NCBI RefSeq assembly: GCF_030812255.1
Contig: NZ_JAUSSH010000012.1
Span: 62,001 to 126,000, forward strand
Length of the DNA: 64,000 nucleotides
Direction: 5' to 3'
From: Paeniglutamicibacter psychrophenolicus
Lineage (GTDB): Bacteria > Actinomycetota > Actinomycetes > Actinomycetales > Micrococcaceae
The notes beneath the pieces are model-generated. The model had not been told where the DNA came from. It made no database searches and saw nothing but the letters and a program-made list of their open reading frames with translations. Position 1 is the first letter of the stretch; every line of letters starts with the position of its first letter. The position numbers and the translations under genes are program-made. Below are positions 27,538-34,851 of this stretch, one piece after another.

Positions 27538-28101
27538 TTAGCGCGGTGGCGCCGCGGGCCAAGGCACCGCCGCGCGCAGGACCAGCTCGAGCACCGGCTG
27601 CGGGTCCGGCCCATGTCCGCGGGCCAGGTGGTAGAGCAGCATCCCCTCGTAGGCGGACATTAAGGCCATGGCGGCGACCTCCGGCTCCGCGGCCCCGAGC
27701 CGGCCCAGCAGCGGAACGATCATCCGCTCGAACCCGGCCCGTCCGCGGGAGACGGCGTCGCGGACCTCCGGGTGCCCGATGCCCTCGACGAACAGGGCGA
27801 AGCGGGCCGCGGTCAGTCCTTGTCCTGCCGTGGTGGCGGCGCGGAATTGCGCACAGAGGACCTCCAGCAGGCCCGGGGCGCTGTCGGGTGGCAGGGCTGC
27901 TGCCACCTCGGCGGCCTCGCGGGCTCCGAGTTCCTTCACGGCCCCGACCAGCAGGGCCGAGCGGGTGCGGAAATGGTTGGAGGTCGAACCCCTGGGCAGC
28001 CCGGCCCGGGCATCGACGCGCGCGTGGGTCAGCGCCCGGATCCCGCCGGTGCCCAGCAGCTCGAGGGCGGCCTGCAGCGCGCGGGCCTTGGTTGGTGGCA
28101 T
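27538..28101 (-). CDS. TetR-family transcriptional regulator
   Basis: A 187-aa regulator. The N-terminal helix-turn-helix is in KARALQAALELLGTGGIRAL followed by THARVDARAGLPRGSTSNHF, the end (GSTSNHFRTRSALL) being the typical recognition helix. The C-terminal two thirds form the ligand domain (TetR_C type: FALFVEGIGHPEVRDAVSRG). It is divergent from an alpha/beta hydrolase and probably represses both. The ATG at 28101 lies 6 nt after TATTCT, itself 17 bp from TTGTAG, so the mRNA looks leaderless; no Shine-Dalgarno is seen. Confidence 0.87.
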   Translation of the reverse strand: MPPTKARALQAALELLGTGGIRALTHARVDARAGLPRGSTSNHFRTRSALLVGAVKELGAREAAEVAAALPPDSAPGLLEVLCAQFRAATTAGQGLTAARFALFVEGIGHPEVRDAVSRGRAGFERMIVPLLGRLGAAEPEVAAMALMSAYEGMLLYHLARGHGPDPQPVLELVLRAAVPWPAAPPR

Positions 28102-28128
28102 GGGACCAGAATAGGTGCCCGAACCTTG

Positions 28129-28166
28129 TACTACAACCATAGTGACTGGATACTACAGACGTAGTA
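28129..28166. promoter_or_regulatory. Two operator-like palindromes in the TetR/hydrolase divergent promoter
   Basis: TACTACAGACGTAGTA at 28151-28166 is a perfect palindrome with 6-bp arms and 4-nt centre. A weaker relative, TACTACAACCATAGT, is at 28129-28143. The first overlaps TAGTAT (28162-28167), a candidate -10 box for the hydrolase; the second overlaps TTGTAG, the candidate -35 of the tetR promoter. One protein binding both would silence both genes. Confidence 0.7.
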
Positions 28167-28176
28167 TTTTCGCGCC

Positions 28177-29073
28177 ATGGACATCAATTCGGGGTCCGCA
28201 CCGGCCACTCCCGGGATCGGACACAGATTCATTGACCTGCCGGGCGTGCGCCTGCACGTTGCCGAGGCCGGAACGGGAACGCCGTTGCTCCTGCTGCACG
28301 GGGTTCCCCAGGACGCCACCGTCTTCACCGGCATGATCCCGGCGCTCGCCCAAAACCACCGGGTGATCGCCGTGGACCTGCGCGGCTGCGGGCAAAGCTC
28401 GGCTCCGGCCGGCGGGTATTCGCTCGATTCCCAGCTGGCGGACCTGCTGGGCCTGCTCGACGCACTGGACATCAAGCAAACCCGGATCATCGCCCACGAC
28501 CTCGGCGCCCTCTACGCGTTCATGCTGAGCCTGGCTCACCCCGAGCGGGTGCGCTCGCTGGTGTCGCTGTCGATCCCTCATCCATTCCTGCGCTTCAACC
28601 TCAGGTTCCTGCCTGTGTTCAAGGACGCCTGGTTCGAGCCGCTGCTCGCGACCCCTGGCATGGCCACCTTGCTCATGGGCCGCGGCAGGCAGCCGATGGC
28701 CCGCCTGATGTTCAGGAACTATGTGCTGGACCCCGGCATCTGGGACCCGGTAGTGCTGGAGTACTATCTGGCGAAGCTGCGCGAACCCGGGCGGGCTGCG
28801 GCGATCGGCGCGATCTACCGCCAGTGCGTGTTCCCGACCTTCCTCAAGCTGATGCGCGGAGGCTACCTGGGCCAACGACTCACCACGCCCACGCTGCTGG
28901 CCGTGGGGGAACAGGACAACGCGGTCCCGGCCAACCTGCTTCAGGGATACGAGTCGCACGCCGATGCGATGGAACTGCTCCGCATCCCGGGGGCGGCGCA
29001 CTTCCTCCTGGACGAGCAACCAGAGCGGGTCGTGTCCGCGGCGCTGGAGTTCTTCGCCCGGGAAGGCCACTGA
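28177..29073 (+). CDS. Alpha/beta hydrolase, epoxide-hydrolase/haloalkane-dehalogenase type
   Basis: A 298-aa alpha/beta-fold hydrolase. The oxyanion motif is LLLLHGVPQDATVF (HGxP), the nucleophile elbow is IIAHDLGALYAFML with aspartate where lipases have serine, and the catalytic His is in PGAAHFLLDEQPE. An Asp nucleophile with HGxP points to epoxide hydrolase or dehalogenase chemistry rather than an esterase. The cap domain (FLPVFKDAWFEPLLATPGMA) is present. It is divergent from a TetR gene and 15 bp from the end of a convergent flavin monooxygenase gene, suggesting an inducible detoxification or catabolic function. The inducing compound is unknown. Confidence 0.87.
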   Translation: MDINSGSAPATPGIGHRFIDLPGVRLHVAEAGTGTPLLLLHGVPQDATVFTGMIPALAQNHRVIAVDLRGCGQSSAPAGGYSLDSQLADLLGLLDALDIKQTRIIAHDLGALYAFMLSLAHPERVRSLVSLSIPHPFLRFNLRFLPVFKDAWFEPLLATPGMATLLMGRGRQPMARLMFRNYVLDPGIWDPVVLEYYLAKLREPGRAAAIGAIYRQCVFPTFLKLMRGGYLGQRLTTPTLLAVGEQDNAVPANLLQGYESHADAMELLRIPGAAHFLLDEQPERVVSAALEFFAREGH

Positions 29074-29088
29074 CCAGGCCGCGGCGGT

Positions 29089-30285
29089 TCACGGGGTCGG
29101 ATGGCCCTTGCCCACCACGGAAGCGCCAAAGACGCGCCTGGCGATCACGGCGTTCACCGGGGCCAGGTTCATCAGGTGCAGCGACCACCGGCGCAGCAAC
29201 AGCGCCCGGCGGTCGGCGGGCACAAAGAACCGGGCATTGCGCCGTCCGGCCTCCTGCTGTTGCTCCACCAGGGGACGCCAGCTCGACTCATAGCCGGCCA
29301 GGGCCGCGGGGATGTCATTGCCGGAGCCCAACGCATCGGCGAGCACCTTCGCCCCGGCAATGGCCAACGAGGCGCCCTGCCCGGCAAGCAGCGAGACAGC
29401 GAAGGCAGCGTCACCCAGCAGCACGCATCGCCCGGCGCTCCAGGCCGGGACCACCGCCTGGGCGACGACATCCTCGAAGATCTCCGCCGGACGTTGGTCC
29501 AGCGCCCGGTCGACATTGCTCCCCAGGCCGCGGAACTTCGTGAACAGCTCCTCCCGGGTGTCGGGGTCCGGGTCCGGGTCGTCGCACTCGATCACCCCAA
29601 AGAAGGTCACGCGCCCGTCGGAGAGGGCGTACAGCGTCGCCTGGCGGACCAGCGAATCGGTCAGCACCACGTCGCGCCCCAGGCTTGCGGCAAGCTCGGG
29701 ATCGTAAAAGACGTACCCGAAGACATGCAATCCCAAATGCCGCAGCACGCCGGTGGCAGGCAGGGCGGGCATGGCGCCGCGCACGGTGGAGTGGATGCCG
29801 TCGGCGCCGATCAGCAGGTCGGCCTCGAAGTCGCGCCCGTCGGCCACCACGGCACGTGCGGGATCCCCCGGCCCCTCGGCGCCCGGGCACCGGCCCGGGT
29901 CCACGGACACGACCCTCGCACCCTGGACGATGCCCACCGAATCGCCGACCCATTCGCGCAATCCCATTTCGATGTCGGGGCGAAGGATGGAGAAGAACTT
30001 CCCGTGGGCGGCGTTCAGGAATGATTCCATGGCGAACTTCGCCCGGGTTCGCCCGGCCTGGTCAACGTAGCAGGCCCGTGAATACAGCTCTCCGCGGCGT
30101 TGCAGGTGCGCGATGGCGCCCAGGGACTCGGCCGCGGCAAAACCGGGACCGAAGAAATCGATCATGTAGCCGGCTGTGCGCGGTGCCGTTGCCTGCTCCA
30201 GCACCGTGGTCTCCCAGCCGTTTTTTGCCAGCGCCCCGGCGGCGGCCAGCCCGCCGATTCCCGCGCCGACGACCAATGCCCGCAT
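29089..30285 (-). CDS. FAD-dependent monooxygenase (group A flavoprotein hydroxylase type)
   Basis: A 398-aa flavoprotein. The N-terminal dinucleotide-binding motif is LVVGAGIGGLAAAGALAKNG, the DG fingerprint is EADLLIGADGIHSTVRGAMP, and the GD motif binding the FAD ribityl chain is GRCVLLGDAAFAVSLLAGQG. This is the PHBH/TetX-like FAD_binding_3 pattern; substrates in this group range from aromatics to tetracyclines. Proximity to the epoxide-hydrolase-like gene is suggestive, but the two converge and are not co-transcribed. GTGAAGAA before the ATG is a fair ribosome-binding site. Confidence 0.88.
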   Translation of the reverse strand: MRALVVGAGIGGLAAAGALAKNGWETTVLEQATAPRTAGYMIDFFGPGFAAAESLGAIAHLQRRGELYSRACYVDQAGRTRAKFAMESFLNAAHGKFFSILRPDIEMGLREWVGDSVGIVQGARVVSVDPGRCPGAEGPGDPARAVVADGRDFEADLLIGADGIHSTVRGAMPALPATGVLRHLGLHVFGYVFYDPELAASLGRDVVLTDSLVRQATLYALSDGRVTFFGVIECDDPDPDPDTREELFTKFRGLGSNVDRALDQRPAEIFEDVVAQAVVPAWSAGRCVLLGDAAFAVSLLAGQGASLAIAGAKVLADALGSGNDIPAALAGYESSWRPLVEQQQEAGRRNARFFVPADRRALLLRRWSLHLMNLAPVNAVIARRVFGASVVGKGHPTP

Positions 30286-30656
30286 GGTTCTTCACCCCGT
30301 TCGATCCGCCAGGGCAATCGCTACCCCTTTGCGGCCACGATACCGCCGTTCCACATCATCGGTGCCCTTCGTTTTCACCGGAAATGTACCCGTGGGAATT
30401 TGAAGGCTTTCGCCTGGGGTGTTCTTCTGACGCCAAGAGCCTGGAGGACACCGAAGCCCTCGCCGATGCTCCAGCCGGTTTCATCCCGTTGCCCGGGATG
30501 AAACGCGTTGGACACTTCGCACAGCTGTCGATGCGGTTGCCCGGCTTCGCGAATTCGGCATGGCTATCGCCCTTGAGTGTCGCCGGGCGGGCGACCACGG
30601 ATGCTGGCATACTCGGTGACATACGACACGAAGCCCCGAATGGAGCCTGCCAAACC
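30286..30656. other. 371-bp intergenic region with an 11-bp inverted repeat
   Basis: Divergent spacer between the flavoprotein and MFS genes. GTTTCATCCCG (30478-30488) and CGGGATGAAAC (30494-30504) form perfect 11-bp arms around a 5-nt loop, without a T tract; it may be an operator or a hairpin in the MFS leader. I see no convincing gene or other element in the remainder. Confidence 0.5.
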
Positions 30657-31940
30657 GTGAACAGCATCAAGGAAGCAGCGCTCGTCCTGCGCCACCGGCA
30701 GTTTCGAAGCTTTTGGACCGGACGGGTGGTTTCCTCCCTTGGATCGGCTGCCGCCCCAATCGCTGTCGCATTTGCCGCCCTGGAGGCGGGCGGCGGAGTC
30801 GAATGGCTGGGGCTCATCCTTGCCCTCAACATCGCCCCGCAGGTCCTCCTGTTGCTCGTCGGCGGCGTGCTGGGCGACAGGGTCCGGCGTGACCGTGTCA
30901 TGGTCGTCGCCAACGCCGGCTCCGGGATCGTGCAGGTGGCCATGGCCATCCTGATCCTGACGGGTACGGCCGAACTGTGGATGCTGGCCGCTTCAGTCCT
31001 TCTCCTGGGCGTTGCCTCGGCCTTCTTCCAGCCGGCCTCCCAGGGCTCCATCGTCCAACTGGTTCCCGCGGGGCTTCGGGTGGCGGCGAACGCGGTGCTC
31101 CGCCTGCCACTGAACGTCGCCAAGGTGCTGGGCCCGGCGCTTGGCGGACTGGTGGTGGCCATGGTGGGGCCGGGCTGGGCGCTGGCTTTCAATGCCTCGA
31201 CATTCCTTGTGTCGGTGTTCTTTCTCGCGTCCATCCGCCTGCCTCGACCGATCAAGGGCAAGGCTTCGGCGATCTCGGCCTTCCCGACCGGGTGGAAGGA
31301 ATTTCGTGCCAGGCGTTGGTACGTCGTCATGGTGGCACAGTCCGCCGTCACGGTGCTCATGTGGCTTGTGGGATTCCAGCTCTTCGGACCCGTCATTTCC
31401 CACTCTTCCCTGGGCGGTGCCCTCGCCTGGGGACTGATCAGTGGGGGATTCGCCTTCGGGCTGGTCGGAGGCTCGCTGGTCGCCGTAGCGGTCCGGCCCC
31501 AACGGGTGGGCGTCACCGTTTCCCTCTGCCTGGCGGCCCAGGCCTTGCCGCTGGTTGCGCTGGGCTTCGTGGCACCGATCTGGGTGATCGTCGGTGCCGC
31601 CGTCCTGGCCGGCATTGCCCTGGATATCTCGATCGTGTCCTGGTCCGCGTTCTTCCAGGAACAAATACCGGAAGGGTTGCAGTCCCGCTTGTCCTCGATC
31701 AGCACTTTCGGCCAGCTGCTGCCCGTACCGATCGGATACATCCTGTTCGGTGCGCTGAGTCGGAACCATGGCACCCCGGGCTTCATGGGCCTGATGTCGG
31801 CGGTCCTCGTTGTAGCGGCGTTGCTCCCGCTCGCGCTTCCCTCCATTCGCCAGCTGAAGCTCGGACAAGTCATCGACGGGGACAGGGCCACGAATCCGGG
31901 CGGAGGTTCCAAGGTGGGCACGGTCGGCAGTCGCCTCTGA
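30657..31940 (+). CDS. MFS exporter
   Basis: A 427-aa major facilitator protein with about 12 hydrophobic segments. The motif-A-like loop is GGVLGDRVRRDRVMVVANAG and the loop preceding helix 5 carries NAVLRLPLNVAKVLGPALGG, a layout seen in MFS_3 (enterobactin-exporter-like) drug or macrolide efflux proteins. The GTG at 30657 gives the standard start NSIKEAALVLRHRQFRSFWT. GGAG lies about 13 nt before it. Codon use is slightly less GC-biased than in the neighbouring core genes. Substrate unknown. Confidence 0.85.
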   Translation: MNSIKEAALVLRHRQFRSFWTGRVVSSLGSAAAPIAVAFAALEAGGGVEWLGLILALNIAPQVLLLLVGGVLGDRVRRDRVMVVANAGSGIVQVAMAILILTGTAELWMLAASVLLLGVASAFFQPASQGSIVQLVPAGLRVAANAVLRLPLNVAKVLGPALGGLVVAMVGPGWALAFNASTFLVSVFFLASIRLPRPIKGKASAISAFPTGWKEFRARRWYVVMVAQSAVTVLMWLVGFQLFGPVISHSSLGGALAWGLISGGFAFGLVGGSLVAVAVRPQRVGVTVSLCLAAQALPLVALGFVAPIWVIVGAAVLAGIALDISIVSWSAFFQEQIPEGLQSRLSSISTFGQLLPVPIGYILFGALSRNHGTPGFMGLMSAVLVVAALLPLALPSIRQLKLGQVIDGDRATNPGGGSKVGTVGSRL

Positions 31941-32187
31941 CCGGCAGCCTTCATGGAACCGCCCCGCAGAACGACCGTAAGATGCCCGTGAGCCGTTCCG
32001 AATGAGGCCCGTCTGTCTCGACAGCACTTACTAAAGATTTTTCCTGCGGTTGCGCGAACAAAGCACAGTCCTACCGGGACAGCCAAGGAATGCGTCAGAA
32101 CGTGGCGACTTCCCGTGCAGGCTTCTGATTTCAACGACGACCCACCCGACATCGGAGCAATAAATGCACCCTGCTATCCTTGGGAAC
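31941..32187. other. Intergenic region upstream of the PheRS-like leader
   Basis: No gene seen. The stretch around 32020-32070 is notably A/T-rich for this genome (ACTAAAGATTTTTCC). TATCCT at 32175-32180 is a candidate -10 box, 7 nt before the ATG of the leader ORF. Confidence 0.4.
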
Positions 32188-32259
32188 ATGCGTAGCGCAC
32201 AGCGATTTACCTGCCCCCGACCGGTTACCGGTCGCGAGGGCTTCTTGGCGCGCGCCTAG
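32188..32259 (+). CDS. Candidate 23-aa leader peptide upstream of the PheRS-like gene
   Basis: An ATG opens a 24-codon frame encoding MRSAQRFTCPRPVTGREGFL plus ARA and a TAG stop. It begins 7 nt after TATCCT, so it would be translated from a leaderless transcript. It contains one TTT and one TTC codon. The hairpin CGACCGG-TTA-CCGGTCG (32218-32234) lies inside the frame, and a second hairpin follows before the ligase ribosome-binding site. This is the layout of a ribosome-mediated attenuator. It is a short frame and could be chance; conservation would decide. Confidence 0.35.
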   Translation: MRSAQRFTCPRPVTGREGFLARA

Positions 32260-32275
32260 GTCCTGGTGGCGGAGC

Positions 32276-32300
32276 GGATCGGGGGAATGCCCACCGATCC
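32276..32300 (+). promoter_or_regulatory. Hairpin preceding the PheRS-like ribosome-binding site
   Basis: GGATCGG and CCGATCC pair over an 11-nt loop, 11 nt before AAGGA of the downstream gene. Together with the palindrome inside the leader ORF it forms a plausible two-hairpin leader. No T tract follows, so a translational switch is more likely than termination. Confidence 0.4.
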
Positions 32301-32321
32301 AACCCCTTCCAAGGACCCCTG

Positions 32322-33440
32322 ATGACTACCTATCTATCCCCGGCCGAACTTCATGACGCGCTGGCATTGCGCGACCTCTCCGATCCCGACCACGGCCCCC
32401 ACGCCATGCAAGAGCTGCTGGCGCACATGGAAAACGTCCTCACCCGGTCGTGGGGCGTGGCCGCCCGAACGGTGCGAAACAGCCCGCTGGTCTCGGTGGC
32501 CGACAACTACGACAAGCTCGGCTTCTCCCCGTCAGCGGTGACCCGCGATCGACGCTATTCCCGCTACGCGAGTCCCACTGTGATGCTTCGAAGCCACACC
32601 TCGGCCTCCGTCCCTGCCCTGCTCCGGAACCTGCCGCCAATGCAACACATGGATGAGTTGGTCGTGATGCCGGGGCTGGTCTATCGCCGGGACGCCATTG
32701 ACCGCACCCACGTCGGTGCACCCCACCAGGTCGACCTCTGGCGGATCGCATCCACCCCCACGCTGGCGCCGCGCGACCTGGAATCCATGGTGGCCGAGCT
32801 CGTTGAAGCTGTCCTGCCCTGTGCCCCATGGCGCACGGTTCCGGCCGTGCATCCGTACACGAGACACGGGATGCAGGTGGATGTGCTGGTGGGGAACGAC
32901 TGGCTGGAACTGGCCGAATGCGGCTTGATGGCGCCCGGGCTCTTCGCCGATGCGGGACTCGACCCGGAGCAGTGGTCGGGCCTGGCCCTGGGCATGGGCC
33001 TGGACCGCGCCCTGATGCTGCGCAAGGGAATCCCCGACATCCGCCTCCTGCGCGCCGGCAACGAACACATCGCATCCCAGATGCTCGACCTGGAACCGTG
33101 GAAACAAGTCTCCCTGCTTCCTCCCATGCGCAGGGACATCTCGATCGTCGTGCCCGAATCATTCGACGACGAGATCCTGGGCGACGCAGTCCGCCAGGCC
33201 CTGGGAACGCGCATGGACGACCTCGAATCCGTCGAGCTCCTGGACCTGGCACCCTTCACGGACCTGCCCGCCGCGGCACGGGACCGGCTGCGGATCGAGT
33301 CAGGACAGGCCAACGCCCTGATCCGCCTGGTGCTGCGGCCCATCGGGCGAACACTGACGGCGCCGGAAGCCAACCTCATTCGCGACGACATCTACCGGGC
33401 GCTGCACCAGGGCCCGGTCATGGAACTCATCGCCGGTTGA
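32322..33440 (+). CDS. PheRS-like ligase: PheS catalytic core fused to FDX-ACB domain
   Basis: A 372-aa class II aminoacyl-tRNA-synthetase-like protein. Residues about 80-250 match the PheS core: VMLRSHTSASVPALLRNLPP, motif 2 GLVYRRDAIDRTHVGAPHQV, and motif 3 GLALGMGLDRALMLRKGIPD. Residues about 265-372 are an FDX-ACB anticodon-binding domain (PPMRRDISIVVPE, RLVLRPIGRTLTAPEANLIR), normally found at the end of PheT. This monomeric layout is that of mitochondrial PheRS. There is no N-terminal coiled coil. It is not next to a pheT gene; a normal pheST elsewhere is assumed. I recall related actinobacterial proteins being named PheS-related ligases of unknown function. Start supported by AAGGA. 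Confidence 0.88.
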   Translation: MTTYLSPAELHDALALRDLSDPDHGPHAMQELLAHMENVLTRSWGVAARTVRNSPLVSVADNYDKLGFSPSAVTRDRRYSRYASPTVMLRSHTSASVPALLRNLPPMQHMDELVVMPGLVYRRDAIDRTHVGAPHQVDLWRIASTPTLAPRDLESMVAELVEAVLPCAPWRTVPAVHPYTRHGMQVDVLVGNDWLELAECGLMAPGLFADAGLDPEQWSGLALGMGLDRALMLRKGIPDIRLLRAGNEHIASQMLDLEPWKQVSLLPPMRRDISIVVPESFDDEILGDAVRQALGTRMDDLESVELLDLAPFTDLPAAARDRLRIESGQANALIRLVLRPIGRTLTAPEANLIRDDIYRALHQGPVMELIAG

Positions 33441-33449
33441 CCCCGCGCG

Positions 33450-33484
33450 GGCGCGGGCGGCCGCAGCACCAAGCCGGCCGCGCC
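33450..33484 (+). terminator. Possible terminator of the PheRS-like gene
   Basis: GGCGCGG(gcg)GCCG pairs with CGGCCGCGCC with a 3-nt bulge, about 10 bp after the stop codon, followed by a run of C. Weak but correctly placed. Confidence 0.35.
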
Positions 33485-33532
33485 CCCCCCGGCAAGGTTC
33501 GGCCTGCCGGATGGCCGCGGGTGTTGCCGGAA

Positions 33533-33617
33533 CGACCGCGACCCGAGAGATGGACGCCCGACCGCGACCCGAGAGATGGACGCCCGACCGCGACCCGAGA
33601 GATGGACGCCCGACCGC
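33533..33617 (+). repeat. 26-bp tandem repeat, about three copies
   Basis: The unit ACCCGAGAGATGGACGCCCG followed by ACCGCG is repeated at 33541-33566, 33567-33592 and 33593-33617, identical except for the last base, with a partial unit before. There are no spacers, so it is not CRISPR. It lies between the PheRS-like and VOC genes, directly upstream of the VOC start region. I found no further copy in the window. Confidence 0.85.
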
Positions 33618-33659
33618 ACAGGCTGCATGATGGAAGGACTTCGAGAACTGGAGAGGCGC

Positions 33660-34016
33660 ATGAACGTCATCCGAATAACGATCGACCTCACCGTGGAAGA
33701 CATCGAGGCGGCGAAGGCATTCTATTCCGACTACCTGGGGCTGGACGGGCAGGACATGGGACTGGACTGGGTCACCCGTTTCGTGGTGCCCAGATCCGGG
33801 GAACACCTCCAGCTGGTTTCGCGGGATGCGACGGCACCCGAGAACCCCAAACTCACCGTCAAGGTGGACGACGTCGACGGAGCCTACGCCGGGGCCGTCC
33901 GACGTGGCTACGAACTCGTCCATCCGCTGACGACGGAGCCGTGGGGCATCCGCCGGTTTTTCGTCCGGGCGCCCGACGGGACGGTGCTCAACATCGCCCA
34001 ACACAGCGACACCTAG
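33660..34016 (+). CDS. VOC-superfamily (glyoxalase/bleomycin-resistance fold) protein
   Basis: A 118-aa protein with the two beta-alpha-beta-beta-beta modules of the VOC fold: IRITIDLTVEDIEAAKAFYS in the first and NPKLTVKVDDVDGAYAGAVR then PWGIRRFFVRAPDGTVLNIA in the second. The C-terminal PDGTVLNIAQH matches glyoxalase-type members. Metal ligands cannot be assigned with confidence and substrate is unknown. The start ATG at 33660 follows GGAGAGG. A 26-bp tandem repeat ends 43 bp before it. Confidence 0.82.
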   Translation: MNVIRITIDLTVEDIEAAKAFYSDYLGLDGQDMGLDWVTRFVVPRSGEHLQLVSRDATAPENPKLTVKVDDVDGAYAGAVRRGYELVHPLTTEPWGIRRFFVRAPDGTVLNIAQHSDT

Positions 34017-34376
34017 CCACCTCCCCGGGACGCAGGCCCGGGCATCCACAAGGCACACCGCTTCGCCGATCCCACGCCGAGACCGGATTCGGTGCATCGA
34101 TCCACATGCTGTCGCCAGAAGGGGCAGGGGGCGCAGCACAGCTGGTGCACCAATTTCTGCCTGTCGGGGTTGCCGCCCGTCTGCCCCGGCAGCAACGAAC
34201 GGCCACCACCGGTTGGCATGGCTATTCGAGGCAGGCAGTCCGGGCCCTAGGCCACTCGGTGGACTCCCCGGTCGCATCCAACGCGGGACATCCAAGCCAG
34301 CAGGATTCAAGAAGCGCTTCCCGGTGGCTCCGCCTAGAGTCAATGGCGTAACGCAGACGATCGAGAGGAACAAGCC
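34017..34376. other. 360-bp intergenic region
   Basis: I see no supported gene here. A minus-strand frame at 34013-34219 is cysteine-rich (HQLCCAPCPFW) but has no recognisable family and no ribosome-binding site. TAGAGT at 34333-34338 is a possible -10 box for the DUF1801 gene. Confidence 0.35.
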
Positions 34377-34795
34377 ATGAGCACGACCTTCAGCAAAGAG
34401 GAAAAGGCGGCGATGCGGGCTGCCGCCGCCGAGGCCAAGGCCTCAAAAGCCGCGGCCGACCTGGAAGCGGCATGCCTTGCAGCCATCGGGGAGATGACCG
34501 GCACGGACAAGGAACTGGCCCAGACCCTGCACGAGCTGGTCCAGGAGCACACGTGTCCCTGGGGGCGAAGACGTGGTACGGCATGCCGGCCTATACCAAT
34601 GCGGAAGGCAAGGTGGTGGTCTTCTTCCAGAGCGCCGCCAAGTTCAAGGTGCGCTATGCCACGATCGGTTTCCAGCCGGATGCGAACCTCGACGACGGCA
34701 ATTTCTGGCCAAGCTCCTACGCCGTGACCAAGCTGACCGCCGAGGACAAGAAGCAATTGGTTCAGTTGCTGAAGAAGGCCGTCAACCAGGCATAG
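34377..34795 (+). pseudogene. DUF1801-type protein gene broken by a single frameshift
   Basis: The first part reads STTFSKEEKAAMRAAAAEAK and continues to TLHELVQEHT in one frame. The rest continues, in the frame one base back, as SLGAKTWYGMPAYTNAEGKV, FKVRYATIGFQPDANLDDGN, SSYAVTKLTAEDKKQLVQLL to a stop at 34795. Joined, the two halves give a normal-length (about 138 aa) DUF1801-like protein. The shift lies near 34550-34560 and is consistent with loss of one base. The gene keeps a good ribosome-binding site (GAGAGGAAC). It is either a recent pseudogene or a sequencing error. Confidence 0.8.
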
Positions 34796-34810
34796 TCCGC
34801 GGGGGATGCC

Positions 34811-34844
34811 GCCGGCCCGCCGCGGCACAACGCCGCGGGCCGGC
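34811..34844. terminator. GC-rich hairpin between convergent DUF1801 and kinase-PabB genes
   Basis: GCCGGCCC and GGGCCGGC, with inner GCGGC/GCCGC and a small bulge, form a very stable stem 15 bp after the DUF1801 stop and 7 bp from the other gene's stop. Likely bidirectional. Confidence 0.6.
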
Positions 34845-34851
34845 GTGCCTG

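Noticed and set aside
30356-32152. 598-codon minus-strand frame opposite the MFS gene
   Set aside because: The plus-strand MFS protein has clear transmembrane pattern and motifs; the antisense translation is Ser/Thr/Pro/Arg-rich without domains.
32161-32321. T-box riboswitch upstream of the PheRS-like gene
   Set aside because: The 14-nt T-box consensus (AGGGTGGNACCGCG) is absent; GGTGGCGGAGCGG is only a superficial match and no Stem I with a Phe specifier loop could be laid out.
33533-33617. CRISPR array
   Set aside because: Repeats are directly adjacent without unique spacers and no cas genes are nearby.
34013-34219. Small cysteine-rich minus-strand ORF (WhiB-like?)
   Set aside because: Cysteine spacing does not fit WhiB (no CxxC plus distant Cys pattern with the G-V/I-W-G-G turn) and there is no ribosome-binding site.
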